DNA of 64,000 nucleotides from positions 160,875,983-160,939,982 of the forward strand of contig CM038216.1 of NCBI GenBank assembly GCA_021442155.1. Direction: 5' to 3'. Below, piece after piece: positions 45,131-58,379 of this stretch. The DNA comes from Cymbidium sinense. Its lineage: Eukaryota; Streptophyta; Magnoliopsida; Asparagales; Orchidaceae. The first letter of the stretch is position 1; the number at the start of each line of letters is the position of its first letter. The translations under genes were made by a program, and so were the position numbers. A model generated the notes under the pieces. It was not told the DNA's origin and did no database searches. It saw only the letters and a list, made by a program, of their open reading frames with translations.

Positions 45131-46565
45131 TGTTAACCCCATGAGCTTCCATACATTATTCTAAGTTTTGATGATCATAAATATATTTGATTGAATAATT
45201 ATTTCCACTGATTTGTTATGTGTGCAAGTTGTGATATGCTTTCAATAAGTAGCCTAATGAATGTGAGATCACAAACAATAGTTGATATTCAAAAGCTTAA
45301 TCAAGAAAGATGCCAATGAAAACTATAAAAGAGAACCATTTGATGTTAGAAAACTCAAGACAAGTTCAAATGTTGTGTTTTATGTTTGGTATTTATTTTT
45401 TTTATCTTATTTTTTTATGAATGATGAAAAAAATGTTTACATCTAAGAGAATTTAAAATAATTTTTAAAATTTTAAATTAAATTTTTTATGAAAATTGTA
45501 TTGAATGATCCTTATCATACTAGACGATTGTCCATATTTTATAATTAATTTTAGCCATTATAATTAAGCCAGTTCTTTAAAAATTGCTAAAATTGAACTA
45601 ATCATACAAGACAACCATGATCATATTATATGACTATCTTTTTTTGTTAATTATTTTAATCACAAGGATTAAGTTGGTTAATTATAAATTTTATGTAATT
45701 TGATTTATCATCAGATACAATGGAAATCATATAACATAAATTTATTTAATAAATATTATCCTTAATCCAAAATTTATGGGATTTAATTTTTAAGAACTTT
45801 TCTTAAAATGTTCATAATATATGATGTGTTTGTATAATATGGTCCTTAAAAGTATACTATGAAAAGTGGCGGCTAATGGGATGATCCTATCTTATTCACA
45901 AACTTAGTAAAATGAACCGATCATATAATACAAAGTTGGATCGTATGATATGATTAGATCAATTTATCTAAAATTAATATTTTAAATTTTTTATTCAACT
46001 CACTTCTTATAAATACCCCTTGTGGGGAGCCTAATCATTAGCTCATAATCTTAAAGAAGGCTTAAGGATGAGTGTTTAGCTTAAGACAAAAGTGATAATA
46101 TTTCTCTCTTGCTCATTTCCCTTAAAGATGCCATGTTAAAAATGTTGCACTTTCATTATGGTTCTTCTATTCTTTCTCCTTACATTTAAGTCTCGTACTT
46201 TAACTTGAGATTTTGTTCTAGTTAAAATTTGTGTAAGATTCTTTGTAAGAAATTTTTATTTATTCCTTAGAGAGGGAGTGGCACTATTCTTACCTTAAAA
46301 TAGAAGGAGAGCAAGTGTAGGGTTTCTCCATTACTAGAGAGAGGCTTCTTATCCATAGCTTATTATGCAAAAGGAGAGAGAGTGGTTTTTGGGAGGGATC
46401 TAGAGAGTGGAAGTAAGTTAATTAGACCGAACCATTGTAAAATGTTTTCCTTTTCATTTTTTTATTTTATGTTTCAACTATTCTTTTTATTAAGTTTGGT
46501 TTGTTGGTTTTTTTTAATTATCTCTCTTATTGAAAAATAAGGATTTGATTTGATTTTTTTTAAGT
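45131..46565 (+). mobile_element. Copia LTR C (third LTR)
   Basis: Starts TGTTAACCCCATGAGC and follows LTR A through TATAAATACCCCTTGTGGGGAGCC (about 46,010) and the later CTTATTG region. The C-rich end seen in LTR A is missing; a fragment of module 'a' follows. Confidence 0.8.
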
Positions 46566-46850
46566 TACTTGGTTTGTATTCAAGGGGATTAGATTTAAGG
46601 TTGGGATTGATTTGGTTTGATTGGTTTAGCATAGTGGAGCTCAGGTTAATTTGGACAATAATTGTTAAGTGGGTTCATTAATCTAGTAGGATTAAAGCTA
46701 GGGTTCAATCCTATTAGCCTTTCGCTTGGGTTTGATATCCCCTTTATCATTAAGAGTGTTTTAGAGCTTAATATTCCATTGCTAGGATAAAATACCTAAG
46801 ACTAAGCAAGTGTGTATGTTAAACTCACTAAAAGTGACTTCAATAATCAT
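46566..46850 (+). mobile_element. Fragment of LTR-like module 'a' joined to gypsy interior
   Basis: TTAATTTGGAC and GATTGATTTGGTTTGATTGG text is followed by a version of the conserved 3' module (about 46,725-46,845: TTAAGAGTGTTTTAGAGC, CTAAGACTAAGCAAG, AACTCACTAAAAGTGACTTCAATAA). It is immediately upstream of gypsy coding text, which places module 'a' where a 5' LTR should be. Confidence 0.6.
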
Positions 46851-46859
46851 AATAGACTA

Positions 46860-49800
46860 CTACTACATTTAATTGCAATGGCCTACTGTAACACACTCAA
46901 TAGGATCTTAATAGATCATTTCTTCAGTTAACATTGTTCTTGTGTGAACTTTAGACCATTCACCTTTGCATATTTGAATGTTCTGTTGGATTGACTAATG
47001 TAACATTGATTCAATAAAAAAGGTTAGAAGATCATAGAGTCTATTATAGTGACCTTATAATTTGACAACTTCAAGAGTGAAGCTAAATTCCATGTGATAA
47101 AACCAATACTTTCTTAAAATTACTAAAGCGACCTTACTTGCATGAATATCAAATATTACCTTCTACTTTGCATCAGTGCTTCAAATGCACCCATGTTGGA
47201 AAGAATTCATTATCCGTGGTGATCTACAATCATTTTCTATAAATGATATTAGTATATATGATGACATCAAGTATTTTCTTTCCAAAAGAATACCATCTTA
47301 ATTCATAATATCACCAACTTAAATAAACTACAAACAAGTTACTCTACTGTCTATCTCTTTATCCTTAGAGCTACCAAAAATATGATTTTTCGAAAGCTAA
47401 ATAAAAAGAAGTTGAAGCAAGAAAGTTTGCTTCATCCATATGAGAAGTACTTCTTAGTTCTTCCAATGATGATGTATTCCAAATTTGAAAGTTAAGAGCT
47501 CATTTTAAAAGTGTGTTCACACAAAAATACTCCAAGTGTTTTTTAGTTTAACACATCGATATCACTCAATTTTCAAACTAGGTGCTAGAAATCACTCCCG
47601 TCCAAAGAGTTTTTGTCATGGCATTTAATCCATTAACATAGCTAAAGTATCAATCTTGATGACTATTCACATGAGCTTGATAAAAAGATGTAAATAAATG
47701 TCAAGTCTTATTTATATTATAGCTACTAAAGTTGTAGAATAATTTTTGTACTTGGATTTGATGATTCTAATGAAATAGATGATATCCTTATTACTTATTA
47801 TTCCTCTTCTCCTTTAGTAGTAAAATAACTAAAGCAAAAACTATTCCTTGAAGTTGGTCAAAGAGTTATGCCAAGAGTTGTTTAAAATTATGAACAATGT
47901 ACCGTACAAAAAAAGGAAGATGGCTAGGTTTTGATAATTGATAGTCACCTCTTTTACCACTTTACCATTGTAATACTATTTTCATATTTATTTAATAATG
48001 AAACATAAGAAAATTATGAATAGAGTACACCACTTAAGTTTGGAGAAGGTATTCCTTCCATTGTTGAAGAATTAAATAAAGTTAACTTGTGTACTAATGA
48101 TGCATATATTCATTAATATATATTTATTTGGCAAACTAGCATCACATAATTTTCAAACTTTGAAAGATTATAAAGATTGATTTGTTCAAAATTATTTTGA
48201 AATGGTGAGTCTATCTTTAGAAATAATATCTTTTAAATTATCAAAAGATTAAATCCAATAAAATAAGTGCTACGAAGGATGAAACATGAAAATAAAAAAA
48301 ATTCATGATCTAAGAAACAAAAATATTAATTGAAGTTAGCTTTATCAATGAAGAATAATATCAAAATTGGATCATTTGTTCTCAAGCCTGTAAAATGAAT
48401 AGATAAATTCAAGTTAGCTTTGATTATTAAATTTAAATAAAGCTTGCTTTAAGAATAAATTTTCTCTACCAATTTCTGAATTTATGATCGATGTAATTGC
48501 CACAAATGTTATATTTTTTAAAGATGGATTATCAAGCTACAACCAAAAAGGAATGCCACTAAAAGATGAATATCATACAACTTTCCAAACTCTTATAGGT
48601 ATTTACTATTATAAAATCATGTATTGATTGAAAAATGCTAGCACAACTAATCAACATGCCATGAATCAAATCTTTAATGATTTAGTGCATTATAAAGTAG
48701 AATGTTACATTGATTACATTATGGTAATTAGTAACAAGATCAAAGATCATGCAAATGACCTTTAGACCATTCCATAAATAGTTCAACATCATAAAAAAAT
48801 AAACCCACTAAAATGAACCTTTAGTCTCTTATTAGAAAAGTTTTTAGAAAGTATGCAAGATTGTGGCATTGAAATAGACCTCATAAAAATAAAAGTAATC
48901 TTAAAAATGGAACCTCAAAAAATGCCTCTCTTAATTAAGATCACTACAAGGATAGTTAGGCTTTTTTATAATATTCATATCTAATTTTTGTAGAGGTCAA
49001 CCATTTTCCACACTAACTAAAAAATATTTCAATTTTAATTGGGGTAAATCTTATTAAGAAGCTAAAGATGAAATTAAAACTATTAGTTGAATCTCCTAAT
49101 ACTAACTTGTCTAATATTAGGGGAACTCTTGATTTTGTATACAACCATTTTAGAAGAATTAATGGGCACGTTATTGATAGAGAATAATGAAGAGGGTAAA
49201 GAAAGGGCCTTTACTACCTCATATGCACCTCATTCCTTCAAAAGTGAGATATTCACCCATAGAAAAATATTATTTTGCATTAATTTTGCAAAACAAAAAA
49301 AGCTAAGACATTATATGATATCCCATAAAATCAATTCTATTTCATGAGTTAATTCTCTTCAATATTTAATGACAAAACTTATGTTATCTAGAATTTTAGT
49401 TTGTCTGGCAATTTGACATTATTTTTTTTTTAGAAAGAAGTGAAGGGCCAAATATTACTTGATTTTTTGCCTGCTCATGCTATTCCAGTTCCTTATTGAA
49501 TGATACCACCAGATAAACAGATTCTACATATAAGATAAAAGAAATCTGAATTATACTTTGACATAGCATCATCTCTGGTTGTGAATCCAAAAAGAATGTC
49601 ATATATGAAGGCTGACATTGGTATGATATTTATATCTCTTGAAGGATAGATCTTGAGATATTCATATACTCTAATGTATACCTATAATAAATTAGAATAT
49701 GAGGCTCTTATTACTAACCAATAGTTTGCCATATAGATGGGTTTTAATTAATCATCAACCAAGTAGATGTGGTTTACAAAATCTTGAAACTTGATTTACA

Positions 49801-51290
49801 TGAATACCATCACAAAGTCATGTTTTTTCTCAAAAAATCCTAGATGTGCCTTTAATCAGAATTTCCTAATATTAAAATAGTATGGTAGATGCTTAGTAAA
49901 ACTAGCAAAATAATTATCTTATCAAAAATAGGATATTATTTGTATAATAATTCAAAATCAATATGTCTTATCTCCAACATGTCTTGATAAGGTTCCATCA
50001 CCACAGTCATAATGCATAGCCTTAAACACATCTATTTTGCAAGTTAATGATTATCTTAAAAATGGTTTTAGTCAAAAGTTCATTCACTAGGTACTTAATT
50101 TCAAAAGAGTGCACTATCTTTTACATTTATTAATGATACATAGTATTGACATGCATTTCATCAAATGTGGATTCTTTGCATAGATAAAAAGGAGGCTCAA
50201 AAAGTTAAGATTGAAATCTATGAAGGATTATATGGATTTCATCAATCTAATACAAAAATAAAAATAAAGAGGATTTGGCTATTATTGGCCAACAATGACT
50301 CAAGAGTATATGCAATTTGCTAAAATGTGCCATCAATGCAAAATCATGGCCCATTGCCCAATATCCCTTCAATTGTTATACATTTAATTATTGCTTTCTA
50401 GCCAATTGAATGATGTGGAACAAATATATTATGGCCATTTGAACCTCCTCCTCTAGAGGTCATAAATTCATTTTTTCTACAACGTACTATTTTTTAACAT
50501 TTGCAAAATTTATACCTTTAAAAGAGGGACAAAAAATAATGTATTATAGTTTATTTGAGATCACTTTGTTTATTATTTTTGCAAACCATGCCAAATTATC
50601 TTTTCTTATGCTTAAGCCTTCCAATAGTACCAAATTTAATTGGTTCATTAATCCACAACAACATTGATTACAGTTATTCATCAATTTATTATCAAAGATG
50701 CAATAGCCTAGTTAAATCTTTCAATAAATGTGAAAATATTTATTAAAAAAATGTTAAAATCTAACTAGTAATAATGGTATGACAAGATTCCAGAAGGTCT
50801 CTAGTCTTATAGAACAACCTATTGGACTCCTACATAAATGTCTTTTTATGCATTAATATTATGCTCCAAAGTAGTTCTCTCTTTGGAAGAAGAGTTACTA
50901 TCACTATGCATGGGCATATCTACCAATATTCAATAAAAATTAAAATACTCACCATTTGTTAAAGGAGTTGGAAAATTATGATGAGCTCCACTTACTGGGT
51001 CAACAAACTTTAAAACTTTATTTTGCTTGAATAACATGAGAACATGACAAACTAGTCCATCAAAGAAAATTCACTATTGGAGATCTTGTATTAATTAAAG
51101 AAAGATCCATTCTTTATAAAAAAATCAATTAGAAAATATCAACCTACTTGGGATGGTTCTTTTCTAATAGAAGAAGTGTATGATGAAAATTCATATATCC
51201 TTATTAATAAAGATGACAGTTATTCGTTACCTTCTATAAATGGCAAAGTTTGAATAAATACTATTTCTAAAGTATTATCTTTTATTTATT
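46860..51290 (+). pseudogene. Decayed Ty3/gypsy polyprotein, Tat-type (PR end, RT, RNase H, second RNase H, integrase)
   Basis: The order of domains is that of a Tat-lineage gypsy element. PSTLHQCFK (47,159-47,185) is the tail of the protease region. RT follows at about 48,455-48,900 with FPLP-like LPISEFMIDVIA, DGLSSYNQKGMPLKDEYHTTF and YIDYIM. RNase H spans 49,087-49,347 (ILYTTILEELMGTLLIENNEEG, RHYMISH). A second, archaeal-type RNase H reads ELYFDIASS and YSYTLMYTYNKLEYEALI (49,550-49,730). Integrase gives RGFGYYWPTMTQEYMQFAKMCHQCK (about 50,268-50,345) and a C-terminal IGDLVLIKERSILYKK block (51,075-51,130). The RT YVDD box reads YIDY, so a catalytic Asp is lost. Gag is missing. Stops and frameshifts throughout rule out activity. 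Confidence 0.87.
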
Positions 51291-54200
51291 GATGCAACAC
51301 ACTAAAATCTTTAATCTCTTCTCAAGAAAATAAGCGAGAGTTGTCCTGACTTCATTCTTATTTAGATAACTTTAGACTAAACCTTTTATAGATTCATTTA
51401 GTTGGTATTTATATTTTTCTTAAAGAATTTAATAACACTAAGTTTTTGATGCATGAAGGAATTTATCCTTCTTCTAAGAAACCAAAATCCCACACTTTTT
51501 GGCTAAATATAGAAAAAATTTAAAGCACTTTAGATTCAATATCATTTAATACTTGAGTAGGATCCTCCAACTTATACACTTATGGATCATTTTCTACAAC
51601 TAGAAGACCCTATAATCTCTACCATTATAAATAAACCTTTAGGTATATTGATTATGTTCAAAATAGCAAGTTTAGTTAGTTGGACTTTGTTGTTTGAAGA
51701 GTTATGTTTTGGAATCAAGCATAATGTTGATACCTTAATTTATAGTTGTTCTCTTAAGAGTTTTGTCAATGTGTGTAAGACTTCTAAGAATCTATGCTCA
51801 ATCTTCTACTCTTCCATAGTCTTAATCAATGTATACTCTATTAAGCAAGGAGAACAAGATTCTTTGTTACAAGATCTATTCCATAAGATTTAGTTGAGAT
51901 TTGCTAATGATCTTCAACTCTCTTAATTTCTACTTCCTCAATCTCATCTAGGAAAATAATTTTTGACTTATATTAATTTCTTATGTGTCTCTTTTATTAC
52001 ACTTAAAGCAAACTATGTCTCTAATTTGTAAACATGAACTTTTATGTTCCCCTTTTATTTGTCATTAACTTTTCATGAAATGTTCTTTCATATCTTCTAT
52101 GATAGTATTTGGCCTTATGCATTTCCATTATCTTTACTATGTAAGAATGGTTCTAACTAGCCTATCTTCCTTGATCAATAATACTCTAATAAATTCTAGC
52201 ATAGCATATAAGTTTCATTTTAGTAGTGATTCTTTGATAGTCATCCATCTAATACTAATCAAAGAATTCTTCCATCTAGATAAGTTAATCTTTAAATTTA
52301 TGAGAATCATGGACTCAATGATAGGTAGGGCATCAATCTTCACCTTTCCAATTCATTCATTAAAATCTTTGAATTTCTATCGTGATCAATCCAAGAGATT
52401 CCATAAAGGAAATCTCATAGAATGTAAGTGTGTTTTATGATTTTAAATGATCTCTTCGCTTAATGTATTATCCTCAACAAGATTTAAACTAAGGGTGGGG
52501 TTTGTTGTTTAATATTCATATTTTTAACTTGGGTGGCTAGGTTCATTACTATGCCTTGGATCTTATTAAATTTATTATTAATTTGCAAAGCTAATTGCCT
52601 AAACCTTCTATTTAGATTATGTATTTGATCTTGGTTAGCATATTTAAAAGATATGATGTCTTAATAAGAAAAGTAAAATTAAAATTTATTTTAATTTTAT
52701 TCTAAAATATACAATGAAATGCTTATAGAAAGTTTAATGTAATGGATGATTATCATTAAATAAAAAGGATATATTTTTAAGCCCTCACTAAATGCAATCA
52801 CAATTGAAATTAGCTAATAAAACCACTTGATTAGAATTCAAATTATCTGATGTAGTTTTTCCTATGTTAATTTGAATCAAGGTGTGGGTTTTATTGTATT
52901 TATGGAACACACTCACACTAAGTTATCACCTCTCAAGTCAATCATATTAGGGTAAGTTTAGAGAAATTATTAGGTTATCGAGGAGTGAAGCCAACTAATT
53001 AGTACTAATGTAATGATTCACAAAATTGAATAGACTTGCAATTTAGCAAGTGGTTGTAATTAATGATAAAATATAAAACAAATAAGTCCAAAATATCAAA
53101 AATGAACCTCTTATGATGTCAACTTCACCATTTCCAAGTAGTTTTCAAGATTTCCTCACTTCGGTGATCACTTTTCAATGCTCTACACTAAACTTGAGTC
53201 TTATGTTTAGATCACTTATGGTGATTGATTTGGTGGATTGGGGCTTTCTTAAGTTGTTTAGAAATTTGAAGAAGATGTGGTTAAATACTATCAGAGTTGT
53301 AAATGTAGTGAAGCACCTATTGTGATTTTATTATAACATAATAAGCTTTCTATGAAAAAGAACAATGGTGGAATCTATGTGTACCATCAACCTAGAATAG
53401 CTAAAGAAAATTTATTGATCAAATATGTTGTATTTAATTTATTATAATCAATGGAAACTTGAATTAGTCCACTTTTCATACAAACAAAAAAAATATTAGC
53501 AAGTCAATTAACATATTGTTATAAAAATGTAAACATCATGGTGTGAAGTGAAAGCTACCAAAATGGTAGTAACTTGATAAACATTGAAACTTTTATTTTA
53601 TTACCATAAGAATTTCTCACCATACTTGCCCCCTACTCAAAACATAACAAGTTACTATATATAGGAGAACTTTATAGAAGAACATATAGATAAAAGATCA
53701 CCTTCATTGCCATATAAGGGTGTTATACACATGTCAATAGCAATCAAATATATATTTATTTGTTTTATTTGTAATTCATGATGTAGCCATAATTATAGCC
53801 CTCATTTCTATAAATAATAGGATAGAAAGACTATTAACTGACTTTTATGTACCTTTTTGATTTTTTACTATATTTTGTCTCTAAAATCAAACATTGGAAC
53901 TTACATCCTACGAGCAATTAATAAATGCTCTTATCAATTCTCTTAGACTACTTTACTCTATTTCTCCCTCTCTATTTAGCTCATTCTAATGTGGCAAATG
54001 TGCTAATGTAGAAAAAGGTATGGGTCAACCACATGGTGTAATTGCAGTGTGAATGATTTTTTGATTTTGTATATATATATATATAATGTTATTTGTAGAA
54101 TATTTCAAAATTTTACAATTTATAAATTTCAAGTTGAAATGTTTGAGTTGCAATATTTAAATTATGAATTTAAAATTTAATTCTTCAAATACTTGAGAGA

Positions 54201-54400
54201 AAAATTATGTAAGACTCATAGAAAATAATCAATTGATAATTAAAATTATCAAATAATCATTTTTCACTCAAGAGTGGCAATACATGACTCTTGGAGGATG
54301 GTTATTAGTGGATACACATTTGTAACTACCCTCCTCATCTACAAACCCCATGCCTTTTCCATATCATTTATCATTTTTAATTATAACATTCAAGCTTGCA
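51291..54400. other. AT-rich stretch after gypsy integrase, no recognised genes
   Basis: Open frames of 103 residues (51,582-51,893) and 121 residues (52,075-52,440, +) occur but show no known domain; they could be remnants of the region that follows integrase in Tat-type elements, or chance frames. A small (AT)n tract lies at 54,069-54,085. No LTR end was found. Confidence 0.4.
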
Positions 54401-56860
54401 TCCTAATTGCACTCAAAGCATCTAGTCTCAAGGACTAAAGGAGTTGGCCATCTAATTAACCAAATTATATCCTTTCTATGTTATGCAATTAAAGGATTAT
54501 GAATCATCACAACTACTAAGTATGTGTAAGAGTCACTGTATCATAGGGTTAACTCATATGATTTTTATGGCTAACCAAGCTAAGTAGGTTTTAGGAGTTT
54601 GATCATTATAAGGCTTATCACATTATTTTTAAATAAAGTGATATGGTTTTGGCATATTAAATTCATTAACAAATCTTATGAGATATGATTGCAATTAAAA
54701 TTTTTTATTATTAGAACTTTCACATAATATTAATCAATTAACCATAATTGAAGTTAAGTCTAGGTTCTAATGGATCATATCCTAATGTAAAATGTGACAT
54801 TATTTTGCATGTTTTTGAATGCATGAATATGATAAAAGTAGTTGAAATGTTAACTATTAGTTAAGGATTCAAGTGTTTAAGTTGAGTATATAAACATAAG
54901 GATAGATAGGTACAAGAATCAAATACACGTGTATACTTGGAACAATAGGTGTTGAATAGGGTGTGATTCAACTACAAAATGACTTTATCAAGATAGTAGG
55001 ACTTAGTTAGGTAAAAATCTAGCTAATTGTGGAATTGATTGAATTGAGTCATAAGAAGATATTAGTCTAATCACAAGGATAAAGTTATACTCTAAACAGA
55101 CTAACTCAAATGAGTAATCTTAGCATCATGATCCCAATAATTTTTTTAATTTTAATGAAAATAAATATATGTTTAAAAATAATAATATTTTATTCTTGAG
55201 TTTTAAAAAAATATATCAAACTCAATAAGTCAAAGAAATCAAGAGTAACATTTTATAGGTTTGATGAGTTTTAGAAGTTTTTAGGTTATACTTTGCATAA
55301 TTTAATAGATGAACTCATAATGAAATTAAATGTCCAAATTTATCATTATTTTGTTCATTACTTTCATCATATACTTATTTGATTAAAAATTAAGTTGTAT
55401 TTTTATTATTCAAAAAGTTTAGGCTTACATAAATTATTCTTAAAAAAAAATTTAATGATTTATCATTCTGAGTTTATTGCAGTGCAAAATTCTCTTAATC
55501 AAATCATTAGTAATTTATTTTTTATTAATACAAAAAGAACATTTATTTAATTAAAATTATTATGTATTTATCATTTTAAAATATTGATGTATATATACAT
55601 GTGTGCACATTACACGTTACAATACTTTCCATTTATATATCAATCATACAAATGTTTTTGCTTGGCTTAAATTATTTAATTTAATTTTAGGTTTTGTTAA
55701 TTATTTTCTCTCTTAATCCCATCTATTTAAATTCCAAATCTACTTTCTTTAATGATTTCATTGTGTGGAGCTTCATGGATTACACATTTGATTTCATTAC
55801 ATGATGGGATAGGCCAAAGCTTTAATGAAAGTCTCTCCAAAACTTTACTTTAGCCATGTGTCTCATTTAATTTGTCTTTTTGATTCCTTGAGTAGGTCCA
55901 TTCTTTTCAATTTTTGTGTTATCCTTATAATAAACTTTAAGATAGTTAATTCAATTATTCTTTTTTTTTTTTCAAATGCTTATATTTTTATTGAAACCTT
56001 TTAAATCACTTGATTTCTTTAAGAATCAATTATCTCCTCTCATGATTGATTGAACTTTGGTGAAACAAAAATAAGTTTGTGCCAAAACTAAATTTCTCAA
56101 TTTTATTATTTTGAATTTTGTATTTCTTTCTAAATCAAGTTATCTTTTCACACCAAATTGCATCCAAGAAATTTCTTTATTATATGCTTGTTATGTAAGT
56201 TTATTATCATTTAATTTAGATATAATTATTATTTAGAATTAATTTTTAAAGGAAATGTTTTTATTTATGCCTATTTATTAGTTATTGAATTTTCAATTTG
56301 TTTTACTTTAATATTTTCATGTAAGTCATATTTGATTTGTGATTGTAATATTTATATTATATAAAATAAATAATCATTTCGTGTCATTTTATTTTGGATT
56401 GATTAATTTTTTGTGATATTTAATAATTAACATATCAACCTAAAATTTTTAAAATTAAATAATTTAATTTTGCACAATTTTTAAATCTCCCAGTTGCCCC
56501 ACCCTTCCCTCCTCCCCACTCTCTTGGGTGCTAAAGTCACTTCATAAGTATGATTAGCCTATGATATTTTTTCAATCAAGTGAGCATTATCAAGGGAGAT
56601 AGGAATATTATATAAGAGAAATAGATCAACATAAATAAGTTCTCTGAGCCAAAGAAATTGACAAAGTATTGTAAACTTGAAAGAGAGTACAATATCATTT
56701 TATGAAATTAGCTTAAGGAATTAGAATGGAAATATCATATGCACCTTTTATAAACAATGCCAACCAATAAGGTTATTATTTGTTGAAATTGATGGCCTAC
56801 ATTTTGCATTCAAGATCTCTCTAGCTTTTCCTAATAATAATTGAATTGAACTAGAACCTA
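54401..56860. other. AT-rich spacer with a possible copia LTR end near 56,490-56,560
   Basis: A C-rich block (CCCCACCCTTCCCTCCTCCCC at 56,497 region) and the word ATAAGTATGATTAGCCTA (about 56,545) recall an LTR end followed by a degenerate AGTGGTATCAGAGCCTA primer site. No coding domain backs this, so it stays tentative. The rest is low-complexity A/T. Confidence 0.3.
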
Positions 56861-57170
56861 CCAACTTGATCAAAATTTTCAATAGAGTCAAGGAAAGCTC
56901 TCTAGAGCCTGGATTATATCTTTGTCTCCATCTGGCAACTCACCATACATAAGAAGATGACATTATCTCACATTCTCAGGGAGGGAAACCGAGCAGCAGA
57001 CCATCTTGTCCGGCTTGGTGAATCTTCACAACTTGCTTTCATTTATTTTTCTGCTTCTAATAGTCTAAAACCACTTATTGCTAGTGACAATCTCAACTTA
57101 CCTTACATCAAAGGTAAGTTTTCATAATAATGCTTTGATCAATGAAACTTTTGCTTTCATTAAAAAAAAT
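56860..57170 (+). pseudogene. LINE (non-LTR retrotransposon) 3' end with RNase H tail
   Basis: IWQLTIHKKMTLSHILREGNRAADHLVRLGES (about 56,935-57,030) matches the C-terminal end of the RNase H domain found in plant LINEs, with the HILREGNRAADHLA signature intact. An open frame runs on to a stop near 57,127 and a short leader to an A-run (57,162-57,169). The element is 5'-truncated, as is usual for LINE copies; RT is absent. The coding text is better preserved than anything else nearby, suggesting a younger insertion. Confidence 0.82.
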
Positions 57171-57984
57171 TGACTAGACTCCCCCTTTTCTCTATTTAAC
57201 TTACCCAAGCATCCATCACCCCTCTTCTATTACACCTTTTTTTATTTCTTCTTGTTTGACTTTATAAGCATAATTACAATTGATATTTTTGTTGTTAAAT
57301 TTATTTTATTTACTTAAAATAGATTCTTTTTTTTTGAGAAACTAGGATTCAGTTGTTAAAAGTACTATAATGAAAGTGAAAATTATATGCTAATATTTTG
57401 AATAAAATTTGATAGGATGAATTTTATAATGAACTGTTTAAAGATAGGTGTTATAAAATATCAAAAATTTATGAAGGAATGAAAAATATTTATTTAAAGG
57501 TGGTTTAGAAAATATTTTTATGTGAGTAGGGACTAATCATAGCATCAGTTATAGATAATAATCACATTTAACCAACCAAACTATAGGCAGCAGTGTTTAA
57601 ATCCTCATTTGTTATCTTAATATCATAGAAACTAAAATAAATGATAAAATAATCTCCTCGCCAAAATATTTATTTTGTTCTATTTGGATTTGTGATATTA
57701 AGTTCATAAAATCATTTTAGTGTTGCTTAATTGTTAGTTATCATTTTCTAGCTAATGCTCAATTTAAATTAATTTGAACAAATTAGGTTTTAAATATTTT
57801 ATTTTCAATTTTTCTAATATTTAATAATTAACATGTCAACCTAAAATTATTTTTCTACCATTTTTAAAATTAATATAATTTTCTTTAAGAAACAAACCTA
57901 CAATCATATATTAGTGTGAATGGGATCAATTAATATAATTGTCATTATAAGAGTGAATAACATTAAAATCAAATTAATCAAGAC
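57171..57984. other. AT-rich spacer, nothing recognised
   Basis: Low-complexity sequence without repeat-family words or protein-like frames. Confidence 0.5.
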
Positions 57985-58361
57985 ATGTATAGGCTGACAT
58001 TAGCTCCTTCTTAGTAGATCCATCACACACCGACAGGGTCCATCCCAAATTAAATTAATTCTGACTATTCTTGAGTCAATATGAGTCCACAATGGCATTC
58101 ACTCAAATAGTCGCCTTAGGTCGAGTTCGATTTGTTGTGCTATCAACCGATCACGCTGGTGGTTTCTTGCTTGGGAAGTTGTAAGCCTACATGTTTTCTC
58201 CCTGGCTTGACCATTGCACACCGAAAGACACCCCTTAGGTGAGATAGTCCTACATGATGACTAGTAGACTATCCCTTTAGATTTGTAAATCTGAGATAGG
58301 TCTAGGCTGATATTAGTCTCTTCTTAGTAGATCCATCGCACATCGACAGGGTCCATCTCAT
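57985..58361 (+). repeat. Direct repeat pair of about 65 bp, about 312 bp apart
   Basis: ATAGGCTGACATTAGCTCCTTCTTAGTAGATCC continuing to CGACAGGGTCCATC at 57,989-58,045 recurs at 58,302-58,358 with few changes. The spacer between them is unusually G/C-balanced (GGTCGAGTTCG, GATCACGCTGGTGG) and unlike the flanks. No coding frame was recognised. Confidence 0.85.
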
Positions 58362-58379
58362 CAAATCACCATCCTCCCT

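Noticed and set aside
51582..52440. Two longer open frames (103 and 121 residues) after gypsy integrase as possible envelope-like proteins
   Set aside because: I could not see a signal peptide, membrane segment pattern or family motif that would support this; kept only as unassigned sequence.
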